Below, one piece after another: positions 1-10,500 of a DNA stretch of 38,628 nt; the first letter of the stretch is position 1, and each line of letters begins with the position of its first letter. The stretch is from Alphaproteobacteria bacterium (GTDB lineage Bacteria; Pseudomonadota; Alphaproteobacteria; SMXQ01), in contig SMXQ01000124.1 of the NCBI GenBank assembly GCA_004356985.1, positions 1 to 38,628 of the forward strand, given 5' to 3'. The notes under the pieces were generated by a model. It made no database searches. It saw only the letters and a list, made by a program, of their open reading frames with translations, and was not told the origin of the DNA. Made by a program: the position numbers and the translations under genes.

Positions 1-83
1 CCGGGGAACAAAACTTCCGGCACACCGCCGCCAAACGCGGCCAGGGCAACGATAAGAATGCCCAATGTGTGAAACCACTTCAT
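1..83 (-). CDS. Partial CDS, probable BamA N-terminus (signal peptide)
   Basis: Only the first 27 codons are inside the window; the gene runs off the left edge. It starts with ATG at 83, nine bases after an AAGG ribosome-binding sequence that overlaps the rseP stop codon. The visible peptide begins MKWFHTLGILIVALAAFGGG, a Lys followed by a hydrophobic stretch, as in an export signal. In alphaproteobacteria the gene directly after rseP in this operon is usually bamA, the beta-barrel assembly protein of the outer membrane. The BamA call therefore rests on gene order plus a signal-like start; no POTRA or barrel sequence is visible. Confidence 0.55.
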   Translation of the reverse strand, partial: MKWFHTLGILIVALAAFGGGVPEVLFP

Positions 84-92
84 CGCCACGCC

Positions 93-1226
93 TTAGGACA
101 GCAAGCCCTTGAAAAAATCCGTGATGGCATCGAACCGAGACAAATCCTGGACGGTCACGAATAAGAACAAGGAAGCCAACAGCCCGAGACCGATCCTAAA
201 TCCGTACTCCATGATCCTGTCGCTGAGGGGGCGGCCCCGGATGGCTTCTATCCCGTAAAACATAAGATGGCCGCCATCCAGCATGGGAATGGGAAACAGA
301 TTGATCAGGCCGAGGTTCATTGAAAGGACCGCCAGGAACCAGAACAGCCTACCCAAGCCAAGCTCGGCCACCTGGCCGGAAATCTGGGCGATGAATATCG
401 GTCCTCCCAAACCGTCGGCGGACCGTGCGCCGATGATGATCTGACCCACCGCCTTCAAGGTAAAGACGGAAATGCGCCAAGTGTCCAGGACCGCGCGATA
501 GACGGATTCCACGGGTCCGTGGCGGACATAATTGGGACCGGCACGCGACACCCCCAGGAGCCCGATTTTGGTTTCGTTTCCGAACCGATCGACGACCGTG
601 TGGTGCTTGGGGACGGCCTTGAGGGTGACCTCCCGCCCATCCCGGCGGACAACGATGATCAATTCCCTGCCCGGGGCCATGCGCACGATCATCTGAACAT
701 CCTCGAACCGTTCGATAGCCTGGCCATCGACCATGACGAACCTGTCGCCGGGCTTCATGCCCGCCGTTTCCGCCGCGCTTCCGGGTTGGACGACGCCCGC
801 CACCGGCGGCGTGAAGGGCTGGCCATCGGTGGCGAAGAGCACCGACAGCACGACGATGGCCAGCAGGAAATTGGCGAGCGGTCCGGCAACCACGATGGCG
901 GCACGCTGTCCCAACGTTTTATGTTGGAACGAGACGCTTTTGTCCTCTTCAGTGAGTTCGACCTGGTCCTCGTCGCCAGCGCCGCTCATGGTTTCGCCGA
1001 ACATCTTGACATACCCGCCGAGCGGCAGAAGGCTCACCTTCCACCTCGTCCCCGACCGCGAAGTCCAACCGAACAGTTCCGGCCCAAAACCGATGGAAAA
1101 AACCTCGATTCGGACGCCGTTGGCGCGCGCCACCGCGTAATGCCCAAGTTCATGGAAGAAAACGATGACGGTGAGAATGAACAGGAACGAGGCTCCGTTG
1201 GTCCATACCAAATTTAAAATTTCCAT
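93..1226 (-). CDS. rseP: RIP metalloprotease RseP (site-2 protease)
   Basis: Membrane-embedded zinc protease of the S2P/M50B family, which cuts transmembrane anti-sigma factors and signal-peptide remnants in the inner membrane. The protein is 377 residues from the ATG at 1226. The zinc motif HELGH lies at residues 25-29 in the first membrane segment. A GPLANF motif at about 115 starts the second segment, a PDZ domain spans about 135-205, and the third zinc ligand is in NLFPIPMLDGG (LDG at 316-318). Only one PDZ is obvious, as is common in alphaproteobacteria. An in-frame TTG at 1259 would add 11 residues; the ATG fits family N-termini better. It lies 73 bases after dxr and just before the presumed bamA, in the conserved envelope operon. 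Confidence 0.95.
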   Translation of the reverse strand: MEILNLVWTNGASFLFILTVIVFFHELGHYAVARANGVRIEVFSIGFGPELFGWTSRSGTRWKVSLLPLGGYVKMFGETMSGAGDEDQVELTEEDKSVSFQHKTLGQRAAIVVAGPLANFLLAIVVLSVLFATDGQPFTPPVAGVVQPGSAAETAGMKPGDRFVMVDGQAIERFEDVQMIVRMAPGRELIIVVRRDGREVTLKAVPKHHTVVDRFGNETKIGLLGVSRAGPNYVRHGPVESVYRAVLDTWRISVFTLKAVGQIIIGARSADGLGGPIFIAQISGQVAELGLGRLFWFLAVLSMNLGLINLFPIPMLDGGHLMFYGIEAIRGRPLSDRIMEYGFRIGLGLLASLFLFVTVQDLSRFDAITDFFKGLLS

Positions 1227-1299
1227 CAAATTTCGGGCCCTTCCATGGCCTGAGCGCAAGACGACGCGCCTTACCTTATTGCTTTCCCTTGCCGGAATC

Positions 1300-2490
1300 C
1301 TAAGCCGTCATCGACCCAAGGAATTCCCGAGCGATCCGCCGGGCTTCGTTATCGATGTCGACCACATCCGCTATCGACGCGATCCCGGCCTCGGGCCCCT
1401 TCTCCAGGACTTCGGTCACCACGCGCATAATGTCGAGAAAACCGATCTCGCCGGCGAGAAATCCCTGGACCGCTACCTCGTTGGCGGCGTTGAGGACTGT
1501 AGGGGCGGCTTGCCCGGTTTTCAAGGCTTCTCTTGCCAGGGAAAGGGCGGGAAACCGCTCTGAATCAGGCGCTTCGAAGGTCAACGATCCGATCGCCGCG
1601 AGGTCCAGACGGGCCGCCGGCGAGCCCTGCCTTTTGGGCCAAGCCAAGGCATAGGCGATGGGCGTGCGCATGTCGGGGACGCCAAGCTGGGCAAGCACGG
1701 AACCGTCGTTGTAAGCGACCAGAGAATGCACCACCGATTGGGGGTGGATCAGGACATCGATACGGTCTTCGGGAATCGGGAACAGGTAGCTCGCCTCGAT
1801 CACCTCCAGGCCCTTGTTCATCATGGTCGCGGAATCGACGGAAATTTTATCCCCCATGTCCCAATTGGGATGGGCCACGGCCTGCTTGGGGGTGGCCTTG
1901 GCCATGGCCTCGAGGTCCAATTTCCAGAACGGGCCGCCCGACGCCGTGAGGATGATGCGGTCGACGGCTTCGACGTTGTCGAAATCGAATACCTGGAAAA
2001 TGGCGCTGTGTTCGGAATCCACCGGCAACAGGGTGGCGCCGGCGCTTTCCACCTCCGACATCATCAACGATCCCGCGCAAACCAGGCATTCTTTGTTGGC
2101 AAGCGCCACCGTCACACCGCGCCTGACGGCGGCAAGGGTCGGCGCGAGACCGGCCGCACCGACAATCGCCGCCATCACCCAGTCGGCGGGAAGGCTTGCC
2201 GCCTCGACCAGCGCGTCGGCACCGGCCGCGACCGCGATATTGGTCCCGGCCAAGGCTTCCTTGAGATCACCGAACAGGCTTTCATCGCCGATCACCACCA
2301 TCTGCGGCCGCAGCTCACGGGCTTGAGAGGCGAGCAAGTCCACGTTGGTGCGCGCCGTCAAGGCTTCCACCGAATAGGCGTCCGGCGCGCGGCGCAAGAG
2401 ATCGACCGTATTGCGCCCGACCGATCCGGTGGACCCCAGGATGCTCACCCGGCGGGGACCGGTGTCGTGATCGTGCAAGGTTACCGCCAT
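1300..2490 (-). CDS. dxr: 1-deoxy-D-xylulose 5-phosphate reductoisomerase
   Basis: Converts DXP to 2-C-methyl-D-erythritol 4-phosphate with NADPH, the committed step of the MEP isoprenoid pathway (cytoplasm). The 396 residues match the usual family length. The NADPH-binding GSTGSVG is at 19-25, NKE at 132-134, and the metal-binding residues Asp158, Glu160 and Glu229 are present in VDSEH and MMNKGLE; the active-site stretch [12 protein letters not shown] is at 209-220. The ATG at 2490 overlaps the end of cdsA by 10 bases, implying translational coupling. Its product feeds the undecaprenyl chain made by UppS, encoded two genes upstream. Confidence 0.97.
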   Translation of the reverse strand: MAVTLHDHDTGPRRVSILGSTGSVGRNTVDLLRRAPDAYSVEALTARTNVDLLASQARELRPQMVVIGDESLFGDLKEALAGTNIAVAAGADALVEAASLPADWVMAAIVGAAGLAPTLAAVRRGVTVALANKECLVCAGSLMMSEVESAGATLLPVDSEHSAIFQVFDFDNVEAVDRIILTASGGPFWKLDLEAMAKATPKQAVAHPNWDMGDKISVDSATMMNKGLEVIEASYLFPIPEDRIDVLIHPQSVVHSLVAYNDGSVLAQLGVPDMRTPIAYALAWPKRQGSPAARLDLAAIGSLTFEAPDSERFPALSLAREALKTGQAAPTVLNAANEVAVQGFLAGEIGFLDIMRVVTEVLEKGPEAGIASIADVVDIDNEARRIAREFLGSMTA

Positions 2491-3326
2491 ATGGTCTCAC
2501 CGCTTCCCATCCAAAGCTGGACGCCGGCCACGAAGGGGAAGGCCGTCATCAAGCCGTCCACGCGGTCCAGGACGCCGCCATGGCCGGGAATGATAGTGCC
2601 GAAATCCTTAACCTCAAAATGGCGCTTCAACCGGGATTCAAGCAAGTCTCCGCCCTGGGCCACCAGGCTCACCAGGACACTGAGCGTGACGAAGCGTCCG
2701 TTCAAGGGCGTAAATCCCATCCCTCCCGCCGCGGCGGCGAGCGCGGCGGCGGCAATCAGGCCCCCGAACAGCCCCGACCAGGTCTTGGAGGGGCTCACCG
2801 ATGGCGCCAGCTTGGGGCCGCCGAGCAGGTTTCCCGCGAAATAGGCGCCGATGTCCGTCACCCAGACCACCGCCAACACCCAGAACAGGATTTTCGTGCC
2901 GTAATCGATGTCATGGGCGAGCCACGTCACGGCGATAATGGGGATGGTGATATAGGCCAGGCCGAGGGTTAAGATCACGTCGTCGGCGCGGCGCCTGAGG
3001 CCGGTCAGGGTTGCCACCGCGATCCCGCCGGCGGCGAGGATGACGAAAGCGGGCAGCAGGCGGCCGAGGGTCGCCGCGACGCCGGCCAACACCACGGCGC
3101 CCAGAAAGACCACGGCGGCGGGATTGGGGGAGGCCGCCCAGGGGGGGGCGTCCACGCCGCGCGTCAAGCAGACATCGACCCATTCCTTGGCCATCAGACC
3201 CGCCACCGCGAGCAGCATGGCGGCCAGCCAGGCGCCGCCCGCCCAGACCGCCGCCAAAGCCACCGGGATAAGCACCGCGGCCGAAAGGCAACGCAACGTG
3301 AGCACATCAAATCTGCCCTCAGCCAC
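2481..3326 (-). CDS. cdsA: Phosphatidate cytidylyltransferase (CDP-diglyceride synthase)
   Basis: Makes CDP-diacylglycerol from phosphatidic acid and CTP in the inner membrane, the branch point for phospholipid synthesis. The 281-residue protein is strongly hydrophobic, with about seven to eight membrane segments. It carries the family signature near the C-terminus: SPSKTWSG, then a [11 protein letters not shown] stretch and [20 protein letters not shown]. The start is GTG at 3326, inside the end of uppS, with an 8-base overlap. The gene has conserved neighbours uppS upstream and dxr downstream. Confidence 0.95.
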   Translation of the reverse strand: MAEGRFDVLTLRCLSAAVLIPVALAAVWAGGAWLAAMLLAVAGLMAKEWVDVCLTRGVDAPPWAASPNPAAVVFLGAVVLAGVAATLGRLLPAFVILAAGGIAVATLTGLRRRADDVILTLGLAYITIPIIAVTWLAHDIDYGTKILFWVLAVVWVTDIGAYFAGNLLGGPKLAPSVSPSKTWSGLFGGLIAAAALAAAAGGMGFTPLNGRFVTLSVLVSLVAQGGDLLESRLKRHFEVKDFGTIIPGHGGVLDRVDGLMTAFPFVAGVQLWMGSGETIWR

Positions 3327-4050
3327 GCGATGCGCCGTACCGTCGTTCGCGCCGGCCGAACTCGGTGATGGCCGTCACTAGATTGGCCTTCGAAAAATCC
3401 GGCCACAGGATGTCGAGAAACACGAATTCCGAATAGGCCGATTGCCACAACAGGAAATTCGATATCCTCTGTTCCCCCGAGGTGCGGATGATGAGATCGG
3501 GGTCGGGCATCCCCGCGGTGGACAACCAGCCGGAAAACCGTTCTTCGGTGATGTCTTCGGCGTCGAGCCGGCCCGAAGCCACCTCCTCCGCCGCACGCCG
3601 TGCCGCCGCCGTGATTTCGCTGCGCCCGCCGTAATTCAGCGCGACGGTGAAGTTCAAACGATTGTTGTCCCGGGTGAGCGATTCACCCTCGTCGATCAGG
3701 CCGATGATTTCCGCCGAAAACGCACTGCGCTCCCCGACCACGCGGAAGCACACATTGTGCTTGTGCATGTCGGCGATTTCGCTCCGCAGATAGCGTGCCA
3801 GAAGGGCCATGAGATCCTTGATCTCGGTCTCCGGCCGCTTCCAGTTTTCCGATGAAAACCCGAACAGGGTGAGATATTCGATGCCCAGTTCCAAGGCCGC
3901 CTCAACGGTGCGCCGGACCGCGTCCGCGCCTTCCCGGTGGCCCACGGTCCTGGGCATTCCCCGCGCCTCGGCCCAGCGGCCATTACCATCCATGATGATG
4001 GCGACATGCCGCGGCGGCGCATTGGTTGGCGGGGTCGAAATCACCATCAT
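3319..4050 (-). CDS. uppS: Undecaprenyl diphosphate synthase (cis-prenyltransferase)
   Basis: Condenses isopentenyl diphosphate onto farnesyl diphosphate to make the C55 lipid carrier for peptidoglycan and other surface polymers. The protein has 243 residues, normal for the family. The catalytic Asp21 lies in HVAIIMDGNGRWA; the FGFSSENWKRP motif and the C-terminal RTSGEQRISNFLLWQSAYSE signature, which binds the diphosphate, are intact. It starts at the first of two adjacent ATGs (4050), one base into the frr stop codon (TGATG junction), so the two genes are very likely coupled. Confidence 0.97.
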   Translation of the reverse strand: MMVISTPPTNAPPRHVAIIMDGNGRWAEARGMPRTVGHREGADAVRRTVEAALELGIEYLTLFGFSSENWKRPETEIKDLMALLARYLRSEIADMHKHNVCFRVVGERSAFSAEIIGLIDEGESLTRDNNRLNFTVALNYGGRSEITAAARRAAEEVASGRLDAEDITEERFSGWLSTAGMPDPDLIIRTSGEQRISNFLLWQSAYSEFVFLDILWPDFSKANLVTAITEFGRRERRYGASRG

Positions 4051-4613
4051 CAGATCTGCCTGATCTCTTGTTCCTTTTGGCTAAGCGAAGCGTCGATGCG
4101 TTTCACGTAATCATCGGTCAATTGCTGGACCTCATCGCCCCAGGCATGTTGTTCGTCCTGGGAAATATCCCCGCCCTTCTCCATTTTCTTGAGCCTGTCC
4201 ATGCCGTCCCGCCGCACGTTGCGAACCGAGACTCGGGCCTGTTCCGCATAGCGGTGGGCGACCTTCACCAGTTCTTCGCGCCGTTCGGCGCTAAGCTCGG
4301 GAATCGGCACCCTCAGAACCTGGCCTTCGGTCGCCGGATTGAGGCCAAGATCGGATTCCCGGATCGCCCGATCGACCGCCTGGGCATTGCCCTTGTCCCA
4401 GACGTTGACCATCAGCAGCCGAGCCTCGGGGACGCTCACGGTAGCCACTTGGTTGAGCGGCATTTTCGATCCGTAGGCATTGACCACGATGCGGTCAAGC
4501 AGGCTTGCCGAGGCGCGGCCGGTGCGCAAACCGCCGAATTCCTCGTCGAGCACCGAAACGGCGCCCTCCATGCGGCGCTTGATGTCATCAATATCCGGTT
4601 CGGCCATGGTCAT
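4050..4613 (-). CDS. frr: Ribosome recycling factor
   Basis: Splits post-termination ribosomes together with EF-G. It is 187 residues, near the usual 185, with the typical RRF sequence: [10 protein letters not shown] in the first helix, the [14 protein letters not shown] stretch, and the C-terminal three-helix-bundle segment with [11 protein letters not shown] and [17 protein letters not shown]. Two in-frame ATGs (4613 and 4607) follow a GGAGG; the second has the better spacing (9 versus 3 bases), so the protein may begin MAEPD. The first ATG overlaps the pyrH stop codon (ATGA). The pyrH-frr pairing is conserved across most bacteria. Confidence 0.96.
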   Translation of the reverse strand: MTMAEPDIDDIKRRMEGAVSVLDEEFGGLRTGRASASLLDRIVVNAYGSKMPLNQVATVSVPEARLLMVNVWDKGNAQAVDRAIRESDLGLNPATEGQVLRVPIPELSAERREELVKVAHRYAEQARVSVRNVRRDGMDRLKKMEKGGDISQDEQHAWGDEVQQLTDDYVKRIDASLSQKEQEIRQI

Positions 4614-5350
4614 TTTCCTCCCACTTCACCCTTTTCGTTGATTACGGTGAAACGCCCCCGATGGTGCACCACATCGTCGAGAGCCCCGGAATTGTGGACC
4701 GAAAATACCAGTATCGGGATATTATTTTCCCGCGAGAGAGCGATCGCCGCGGCGTCCATGACCTTCAGATCGCGTGCCAGAACCTCGTGGAAACTCAGGG
4801 CTTCGAAGCGTTCCGCGCCGTCATCGATTAAAGGATCGGACGAATAAACCCCGTCCACCTGGGTCGCCTTCAAAAGCACATCACAGCCCAATTCCGCCGC
4901 CCTGAGCGCGGCCGCGGTGTCAGTGGTGAAATAGGGATTTCCCGTGCCCGCCGCACAGATCACGATGCGGCCCTTTTCCATGTGCCGGATGGCGCGGCGC
5001 CGGATATAAGGCTCGCACACTTCGCGCATGGATATGGCCGACAGCACCCGGGTCGGCGCGCCGGCCGCTTCCAGGGCGTTCTGCATGGCGATGGCGTTGA
5101 TCACGGTGGCCAACATGCCCATGAAATCGGCACTGGCGCGTTCGATTCCCTGGCTTGCCCCGCCGATGCCGCGGTAGATATTGCCGCCGCCGATGACCAA
5201 GCCGATTTCGATTCCCTGGGCGTGGACCGCCCGAATCTCTCCGGCGATCCGGTGCAGCATGTCCGATTCAAGCCCGTATTCCTGGCCGCCCATGAGGGCT
5301 TCGCCGGATAATTTCAGAAGAATCCGGCGGTAAGGGGCATCGTCGGACAT
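4610..5350 (-). CDS. pyrH: UMP kinase
   Basis: Phosphorylates UMP to UDP in pyrimidine nucleotide synthesis; bacterial enzymes of this amino-acid-kinase type are hexameric and controlled by GTP and UTP. From ATG 5350 the protein is 246 residues. It opens with the ATP-binding [13 protein letters not shown], followed by [12 protein letters not shown], and later [19 protein letters not shown] and [13 protein letters not shown], all hallmarks of the family. A TTG at 5368 would add six residues; the ATG followed by SDDAPYRR is preferred. It lies between tsf and frr, the usual place. Confidence 0.97.
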   Translation of the reverse strand: MSDDAPYRRILLKLSGEALMGGQEYGLESDMLHRIAGEIRAVHAQGIEIGLVIGGGNIYRGIGGASQGIERASADFMGMLATVINAIAMQNALEAAGAPTRVLSAISMREVCEPYIRRRAIRHMEKGRIVICAAGTGNPYFTTDTAAALRAAELGCDVLLKATQVDGVYSSDPLIDDGAERFEALSFHEVLARDLKVMDAAAIALSRENNIPILVFSVHNSGALDDVVHHRGRFTVINEKGEVGGK

Positions 5351-5383
5351 GGCTGGTCTCATCCCCAATGGTGGCGAATGCGG

Positions 5384-6310
5384 TTAACCGCCGAGTTGTT
5401 GGGCGACTTCTGCGGCGAAGTCCTTCTCTTTGCGTTCGATCCCCTCGCCCAACTCGAAACGAACGAAACCGGCGATGGCCACGGCGGCGCCAACGTCCTC
5501 GGCGGCGGCCTCGACCAGCTTCGCCACCTTGGTCTCGCCGTCGACGACGAATACCTGCTCGGCGAGAACGACCTCCTGGTAGAATTTGCGGAGCCGGCCC
5601 TCGACCATCTTGGCGATGATGTCGTCGGGGCGGCCCGATTCCTTGGCCTGGTCCGTCAGCACCGCGCGTTCCCGTTGCACCACTTCTGCATCGAGGTCGT
5701 CGATGGCAACCGAGCGCGGATTGGTCGCCGCCACGTGCATGGCAAGCTGCTTGCCCAGCGCCATGAGTTTTTCCTTGTCGCCAGTCGATTCCAGGGCCAC
5801 CAGGACGCCGATCCTACCCAATCCAGGGGTCACCGCCGCATGGACGTAGCAGGCCACCACGCCGTCGCTGACCGCCAAGCCCCGGGTGCGCCGCAGGGTC
5901 ATGTTTTCACCGAGGACCGCAATCATATCGGCCAATTTTTCGGCAACCGGCTTGCCGGCGCCGGGGAATTCGGCCGCGGCCAACCGCTCGAGGTCGCCAT
6001 CCACGCCCAGCGCGGTTTCGGCGACGGCGGCGACGAATCCCTGGAAATCCTCGTTGCGGGCGACGAAATCGGTCTCGGAATTGACCTCAACCACGACGCC
6101 CCGGCCGGCGGCGAGGGCGCAGGCGACGAGCCCTTCGGCGGCGACCCGACCGGCCTTCTTCGATGCCGCCGCAAGCCCCTTGGTGCGGAGCCAATCCACC
6201 GCCGCCTCGATGCCGCCGCCGGATTCGGTCAGCGCCTTCTTGCAATCCATCATGCCGGCGCCGCACTTGTCCCGAAGCTCCTTCACCAGCGCCGCTGTAA
6301 TCTCCGCCAT
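5384..6310 (-). CDS. tsf: Translation elongation factor Ts
   Basis: Nucleotide-exchange factor for EF-Tu. The 308 residues fit the long bacterial form. The N-terminal UBA-like segment contains KELRDKCGAGMMDCKKAL, and the EF-Tu-contacting motif SETDFVARN is present near residue 80. The two core subdomains follow, with VAATNPRSV and the C-terminal module. The ATG at 6310 is preceded by AAGGACG. It lies 53 bases downstream of rpsB, the standard rpsB-tsf pair, and is probably co-transcribed with it; the short gap is AT-rich. Confidence 0.97.
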   Translation of the reverse strand: MAEITAALVKELRDKCGAGMMDCKKALTESGGGIEAAVDWLRTKGLAAASKKAGRVAAEGLVACALAAGRGVVVEVNSETDFVARNEDFQGFVAAVAETALGVDGDLERLAAAEFPGAGKPVAEKLADMIAVLGENMTLRRTRGLAVSDGVVACYVHAAVTPGLGRIGVLVALESTGDKEKLMALGKQLAMHVAATNPRSVAIDDLDAEVVQRERAVLTDQAKESGRPDDIIAKMVEGRLRKFYQEVVLAEQVFVVDGETKVAKLVEAAAEDVGAAVAIAGFVRFELGEGIERKEKDFAAEVAQQLGG

Positions 6311-6363
6311 ATCTTACGTCCTTACCTTAACTACCGTATCTATAGTATTGAATTTAGGCGATT

Positions 6364-7365
6364 CTATGAATCCTTTTGGCCCGCATCATCGGCTGCCGGC
6401 TGGCCCGCCTCGGCCCCTTCGGAGGCCGCCTCCCGCCCCGCCGCGGTTTGATCGGCCGCGGCGCCATCGGCCGGAGCGGCGCCATCGGCCGGGACAGGTG
6501 CGGCCTGCGCGCCGTCTTTGGCGCCCTCTTTGACACCCTCTTTGGCATCACCCGTGGCGTCTGTGGCGGCGTCTGTGGTGGCGGTTGCAGGCGGATCGGC
6601 CATGGCCTCGACCAATTCAAGGTCTTCCACCGGCGCCTCTTCGGCGGCGCCGACATCGACGCCGCGCGCCGTCATTTCCTCTCGAATGCCGTCGAGAACC
6701 GCATCGGCCATGAGGTCGCAATAAAGGTCGATGGAACGGATGGCGTCGTCGTTTCCGGGAATCGGGTAATCGATGTTTTTGGGATCCGAATTGGTGTCGA
6801 CGATGGCGGCGATGGGGATGCCCAGCTTCACCGCCTCGGCGACGGCGATGTCTTCCTTGTTGGTGTCCACCACGAACAGGATATTGGGCAAGGCGCCCAT
6901 TTCCTTGATGCCGCCCAGCGCCCGGTCGAGCTTGTTCTTCTCCCGGGTGAGCTGCAGCAATTCCTTCTTGGTGAGGCCGGTGGATTCCTCGCCCGCCAGC
7001 TGCTCTTCCAGCACCTTCAGCCTTTTGACCGACGCGGTCACCGTATTCCAGTTGGTCATCATGCCGCCGAGCCAGCGGTGATTGACGTAGTATTGGCCGC
7101 AGCGCCGCGCCGATTCGGCGATCTTGGCCGTCGCCTGGTGCTTGGTGCCGACGAACAACACACGCCCGCCGCCGGCGACGATGTCGCGCACCGCCTGCAG
7201 GGCCGCGTAAAGCATCGGCACGGTCTGCTGCAGATCGATGATGTGAACGCCGTTTCGATCACCGTAAATATAGGGCCCCATCTTGGGGTTCCAGCGGCCC
7301 TTACGGTGACCGAAATGAACGCCAGCTTCCAGCAACTGACGCATGGTGAAGGTGGGGATCGCCAT
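6364..7365 (-). CDS. rpsB: 30S ribosomal protein S2 with long acidic C-terminal tail
   Basis: Small-subunit protein S2, needed for S1 binding and translation initiation. The true start is ATG 7365 ([20 protein letters not shown]); a longer in-frame reading up to 7485 has no family similarity. Residues 1-241 are a complete S2 core, including [15 protein letters not shown], the [10 protein letters not shown] stretch and [13 protein letters not shown] near residue 150. Residues about 242-333 are a low-complexity tail rich in Ala, Asp, Gly, Pro and Glu, as seen in many alphaproteobacterial S2 proteins. A GGAG ribosome-binding site precedes the start; two hairpins lie just above it. Confidence 0.96.
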   Translation of the reverse strand: MAIPTFTMRQLLEAGVHFGHRKGRWNPKMGPYIYGDRNGVHIIDLQQTVPMLYAALQAVRDIVAGGGRVLFVGTKHQATAKIAESARRCGQYYVNHRWLGGMMTNWNTVTASVKRLKVLEEQLAGEESTGLTKKELLQLTREKNKLDRALGGIKEMGALPNILFVVDTNKEDIAVAEAVKLGIPIAAIVDTNSDPKNIDYPIPGNDDAIRSIDLYCDLMADAVLDGIREEMTARGVDVGAAEEAPVEDLELVEAMADPPATATTDAATDATGDAKEGVKEGAKDGAQAAPVPADGAAPADGAAADQTAAGREAASEGAEAGQPAADDAGQKDS

Positions 7366-7548
7366 GGTATTTATTCTCCGGTTATGCCTCCGCGGGAGGT
7401 GAGCCCGGACGAACCGGGCACCGGATCGACGGCCCAGGCCGCCTTTTCCCGCGTGCGAATTTAATCGGCGCTTGAATACCGCCAAGGGGCTTGAATTGCA
7501 AGGATTATCGAGCGGGCACGGCGACTCCGACGCACCCTACCCTGGACG
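7366..7548 (-). promoter_or_regulatory. rpsB leader with two stem-loops
   Basis: This gap between the dnaE stop and the rpsB start should carry the operon promoter and leader. Two GC-rich inverted repeats stand immediately upstream of the rpsB ribosome-binding site: CCTCC/GGAGG around a three-base loop (7387-7399) and GCCCGG/CCGGGC around five bases (7403-7419). Leaders of rpsB in other bacteria bind S2 for autogenous control, so a similar role is possible. A weak promoter-like pair (TTGGCG and TAAATT, 16 bases apart) lies farther up; I do not regard it as established. Confidence 0.35.
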
Positions 7549-10500
7549 CTATATTTCCCGCACCTCGGCGATGCCGGGCACCGCGCGGAGATCGGCGATT
7601 GCCGCCGGAGAGACCGCGTAGCGTCCGGGAATCTCGATTTCCACCTCCTCGCCCGATTCCAGGCCGATGATGAGGTCGACCTCGCCCTTGCCGCCGGCGG
7701 CGTGCGCCATGATATCGCGCAACCGCTCCAAGGCCTCCGCCGCGCTGACCGTTACCTTGAGGCCCGGCGCGGCATGGGCGATGGCCGCGTCCAGGGGCTC
7801 GATGGCCTGGGCGGTGAGCCGCATTCCCTCGCCCTCGCGGCGCGCGTCGGCGCTCACCAACACGTTGGTTCCGGCCTCCAGGAGGTCGCGGGAACGGCCG
7901 AGAATTTCCGAGAAGACGGTGAGCTCGAAGATGCCGGAAGGGTCCGACATTTGGACGAAGGCGAAGCGGTTGCCGCGCGCCGAGGTCCGTTCCTTTTTCG
8001 AGATCACCGTCCCCGCGAGCTTGAGGCGGACATCCCCACCGGCCCCGAGTTGGCCGAGAAGCGCCGACGCGCGAACCACGTGGAGGCGTTCCAGTCTGCT
8101 GCCATAGGCGTCGAGAGGATGGGCCGACAGGTAGAACCCGATGGCCTCGAATTCATGGCGCAGGCGTTCCATGGCCGGCCACGGTGCCACTTCCGCGTAA
8201 CGTGAGGCCGTGGTCTCGCGGTCGCTTTCGCCGTCGAACAGGCTGCCTTGGCCGCTCGCCCGTTCGCTGGCCGCCGCCTGGGCGCGCTGGGTCAACTCGC
8301 CGACGCTGGCCAGCACCTGGGCGCGGTTGGGGTTGAGCCCATCGAAGGTCCCGGCCGAAACCAGGTTTTCGACCTGCCGCTTGGTGACGACTTTTTGATC
8401 GCAGCGGTCGGCGAATTCCAACAGGGTTGCAAAGGGCCCGCCCTTATCCCGCTCCGCCACCAGCGACTCCATGGCCGCGACCCCCACGCCCTTGACGGCG
8501 CCCAGGGCGTAACGGATGGCCCGCGCGCCGGCCACCACTTCCACCGCGAAACGCGCCGTCGAAGCATTGACGTCGGGCGGCAGCAGGGCGATGCCCAGGC
8601 GGTCGAGCTCCTGGCGAAAGATATTCAGCTTGTCGGTGTTGCCCATGTCGAGGGTCATCGAGGCAGCCATGAATTCCACCGGGTAATTGGCCTTGAACCA
8701 GGCCGTCTGGTAGGCGATCAGGGCATAGGCCGCGGCGTGGGACTTGTTGAAGCCATAGCCCGCGAACTTGTCCACCTGCTCGAAGATGTGCCGCGCCGTG
8801 TGCCCCTCGACGCCGCGCGCCACGGCGCCGTCGATGAAGGTCTGGCGCTGGCGGTCCATCTCCGACTTGATCTTCTTGCCCATGGCGCGGCGCAGGATGT
8901 CGGCGCCGCCGAGCGAATAGCCCGAGAGCTCCTGGGCGATTTGCATCACCTGCTCCTGGTAGATCATCACACCGAAGGTTTCCTTGAGAATTCCCTCCAG
9001 GGACGGGTGCAGGTAATCCGGTTTTTCCCGGCCGTGCTTGCGCGCGATATAGCGCGGGATGTTGTCCATGGGGCCGGGGCGGTAGAGCGCCACCAGGGCG
9101 ATGATGTCCTCGAAACAATCGGGTTTGAGGTTGCGCAGCACGTCGCGCATGCCCGAACTTTCCAACTGGAAGACACCGATGGTCTCGCCCTTGGCCATCA
9201 TCGCGTAGGTGGCGGGATCGTCGAGCGGCAGGCTTTCGAGGGCGACGGCGGCTTCGCCGTCCCCGGCGCGCCGCCGGTTGACCAGCGCCAGGGTCTCGGC
9301 CAGCACCGTCAGCGTCTTGAGGCCGAGGAAATCGAATTTCACCAGGCCCGCCGCCTCGACGTATTTCATGGAAAACTGGGTGACCTGCATGTCGGAACGG
9401 GGATCGCGGTAGAGCGGCACCAGTTCCGACAAGGCGCGATCGCCGATCACCACGCCGGCGGCATGGGTCGAGGCGTGGCGGTAGAGTCCCTCGAGCTTGA
9501 GGGCGATATCCATCAGCTTGGCGACGGTTTCATCCTCGTCGCGCATGGTTTGCAGCAGCGGTTCCCCGTCGATGGCCTTGGCCAGGGTCACCGGGTTGGC
9601 CGGGTTGTTGGGCACCAGTTTGCAGATGCGGTCGACCTGGCCGTAGGGCATGGCGAGCACCCGGCCGACATCGCGCAGCACGGCGCGGGCCTGGAGCTTG
9701 CCGAAGGTGATGATCTGGGCGACCCTGTCGGCGCCGTATTTCCGCTGGACGTAGGCGATCACCTCGTCGCGCCGGTCCTGGCAGAAATCGATGTCGAAAT
9801 CGGGCATCGTTATGCGCTCGGGATTGAGGAACCGTTCGAACAGAAGGCCGAAGCGCAAGGGATCCAGATCGGTGATGGTCAGCGCCCAGGACACCACCGA
9901 ACCGGCCCCCGAACCGCGTCCCGGCCCCACCGGGATGCCCGCCTCCTTGGCCCAGCGGATGAAGTCGGCGACGATCAGGAAATAACCGGGAAAGCCCATG
10001 GCTTCGATCACCCCCAGCTCGAATTTGAGCCGTTCGCCATAGGGCCGGGCGGCGGCTTTGCGGGCCGCTTCATCCATGGAATCGGCGAACACCGCGCCGC
10101 TCAGCCGCGCCTCCAACCCCGCCTCGGCCTGGGCGCGAAGCTCTTGGGCCTCGCTCCTTCCGGCCCCGGCGAAGGGCGGCAGGATGGGCGCGCGCTCCGG
10201 CGACGCGAAGGCGCAGCGCCGGGCGATGACCAGGGTATTGGCGATGGCCTCGGGCAGATCGGCGAACAAGGCCTTCATCTCGGCCGGTGTTCGAAAACGG
10301 TAGGTGGGCGTCAGGCGGCGACGCTCGGGATCGGCGACGTGGACGCCTTCGGCGATGGCCAACAGGGCGTCGTGGGCCTCGAACATTCCGACTTCGCTGA
10401 AAAAGACTTCGTTGGTGGCGACCAACGGCAGGTCGTGGGCGTAAGCCAAGTCGATCATCGCCTCTTCGATGCTCTCTTCGTCGGCGACCCCGTGGCGCAT

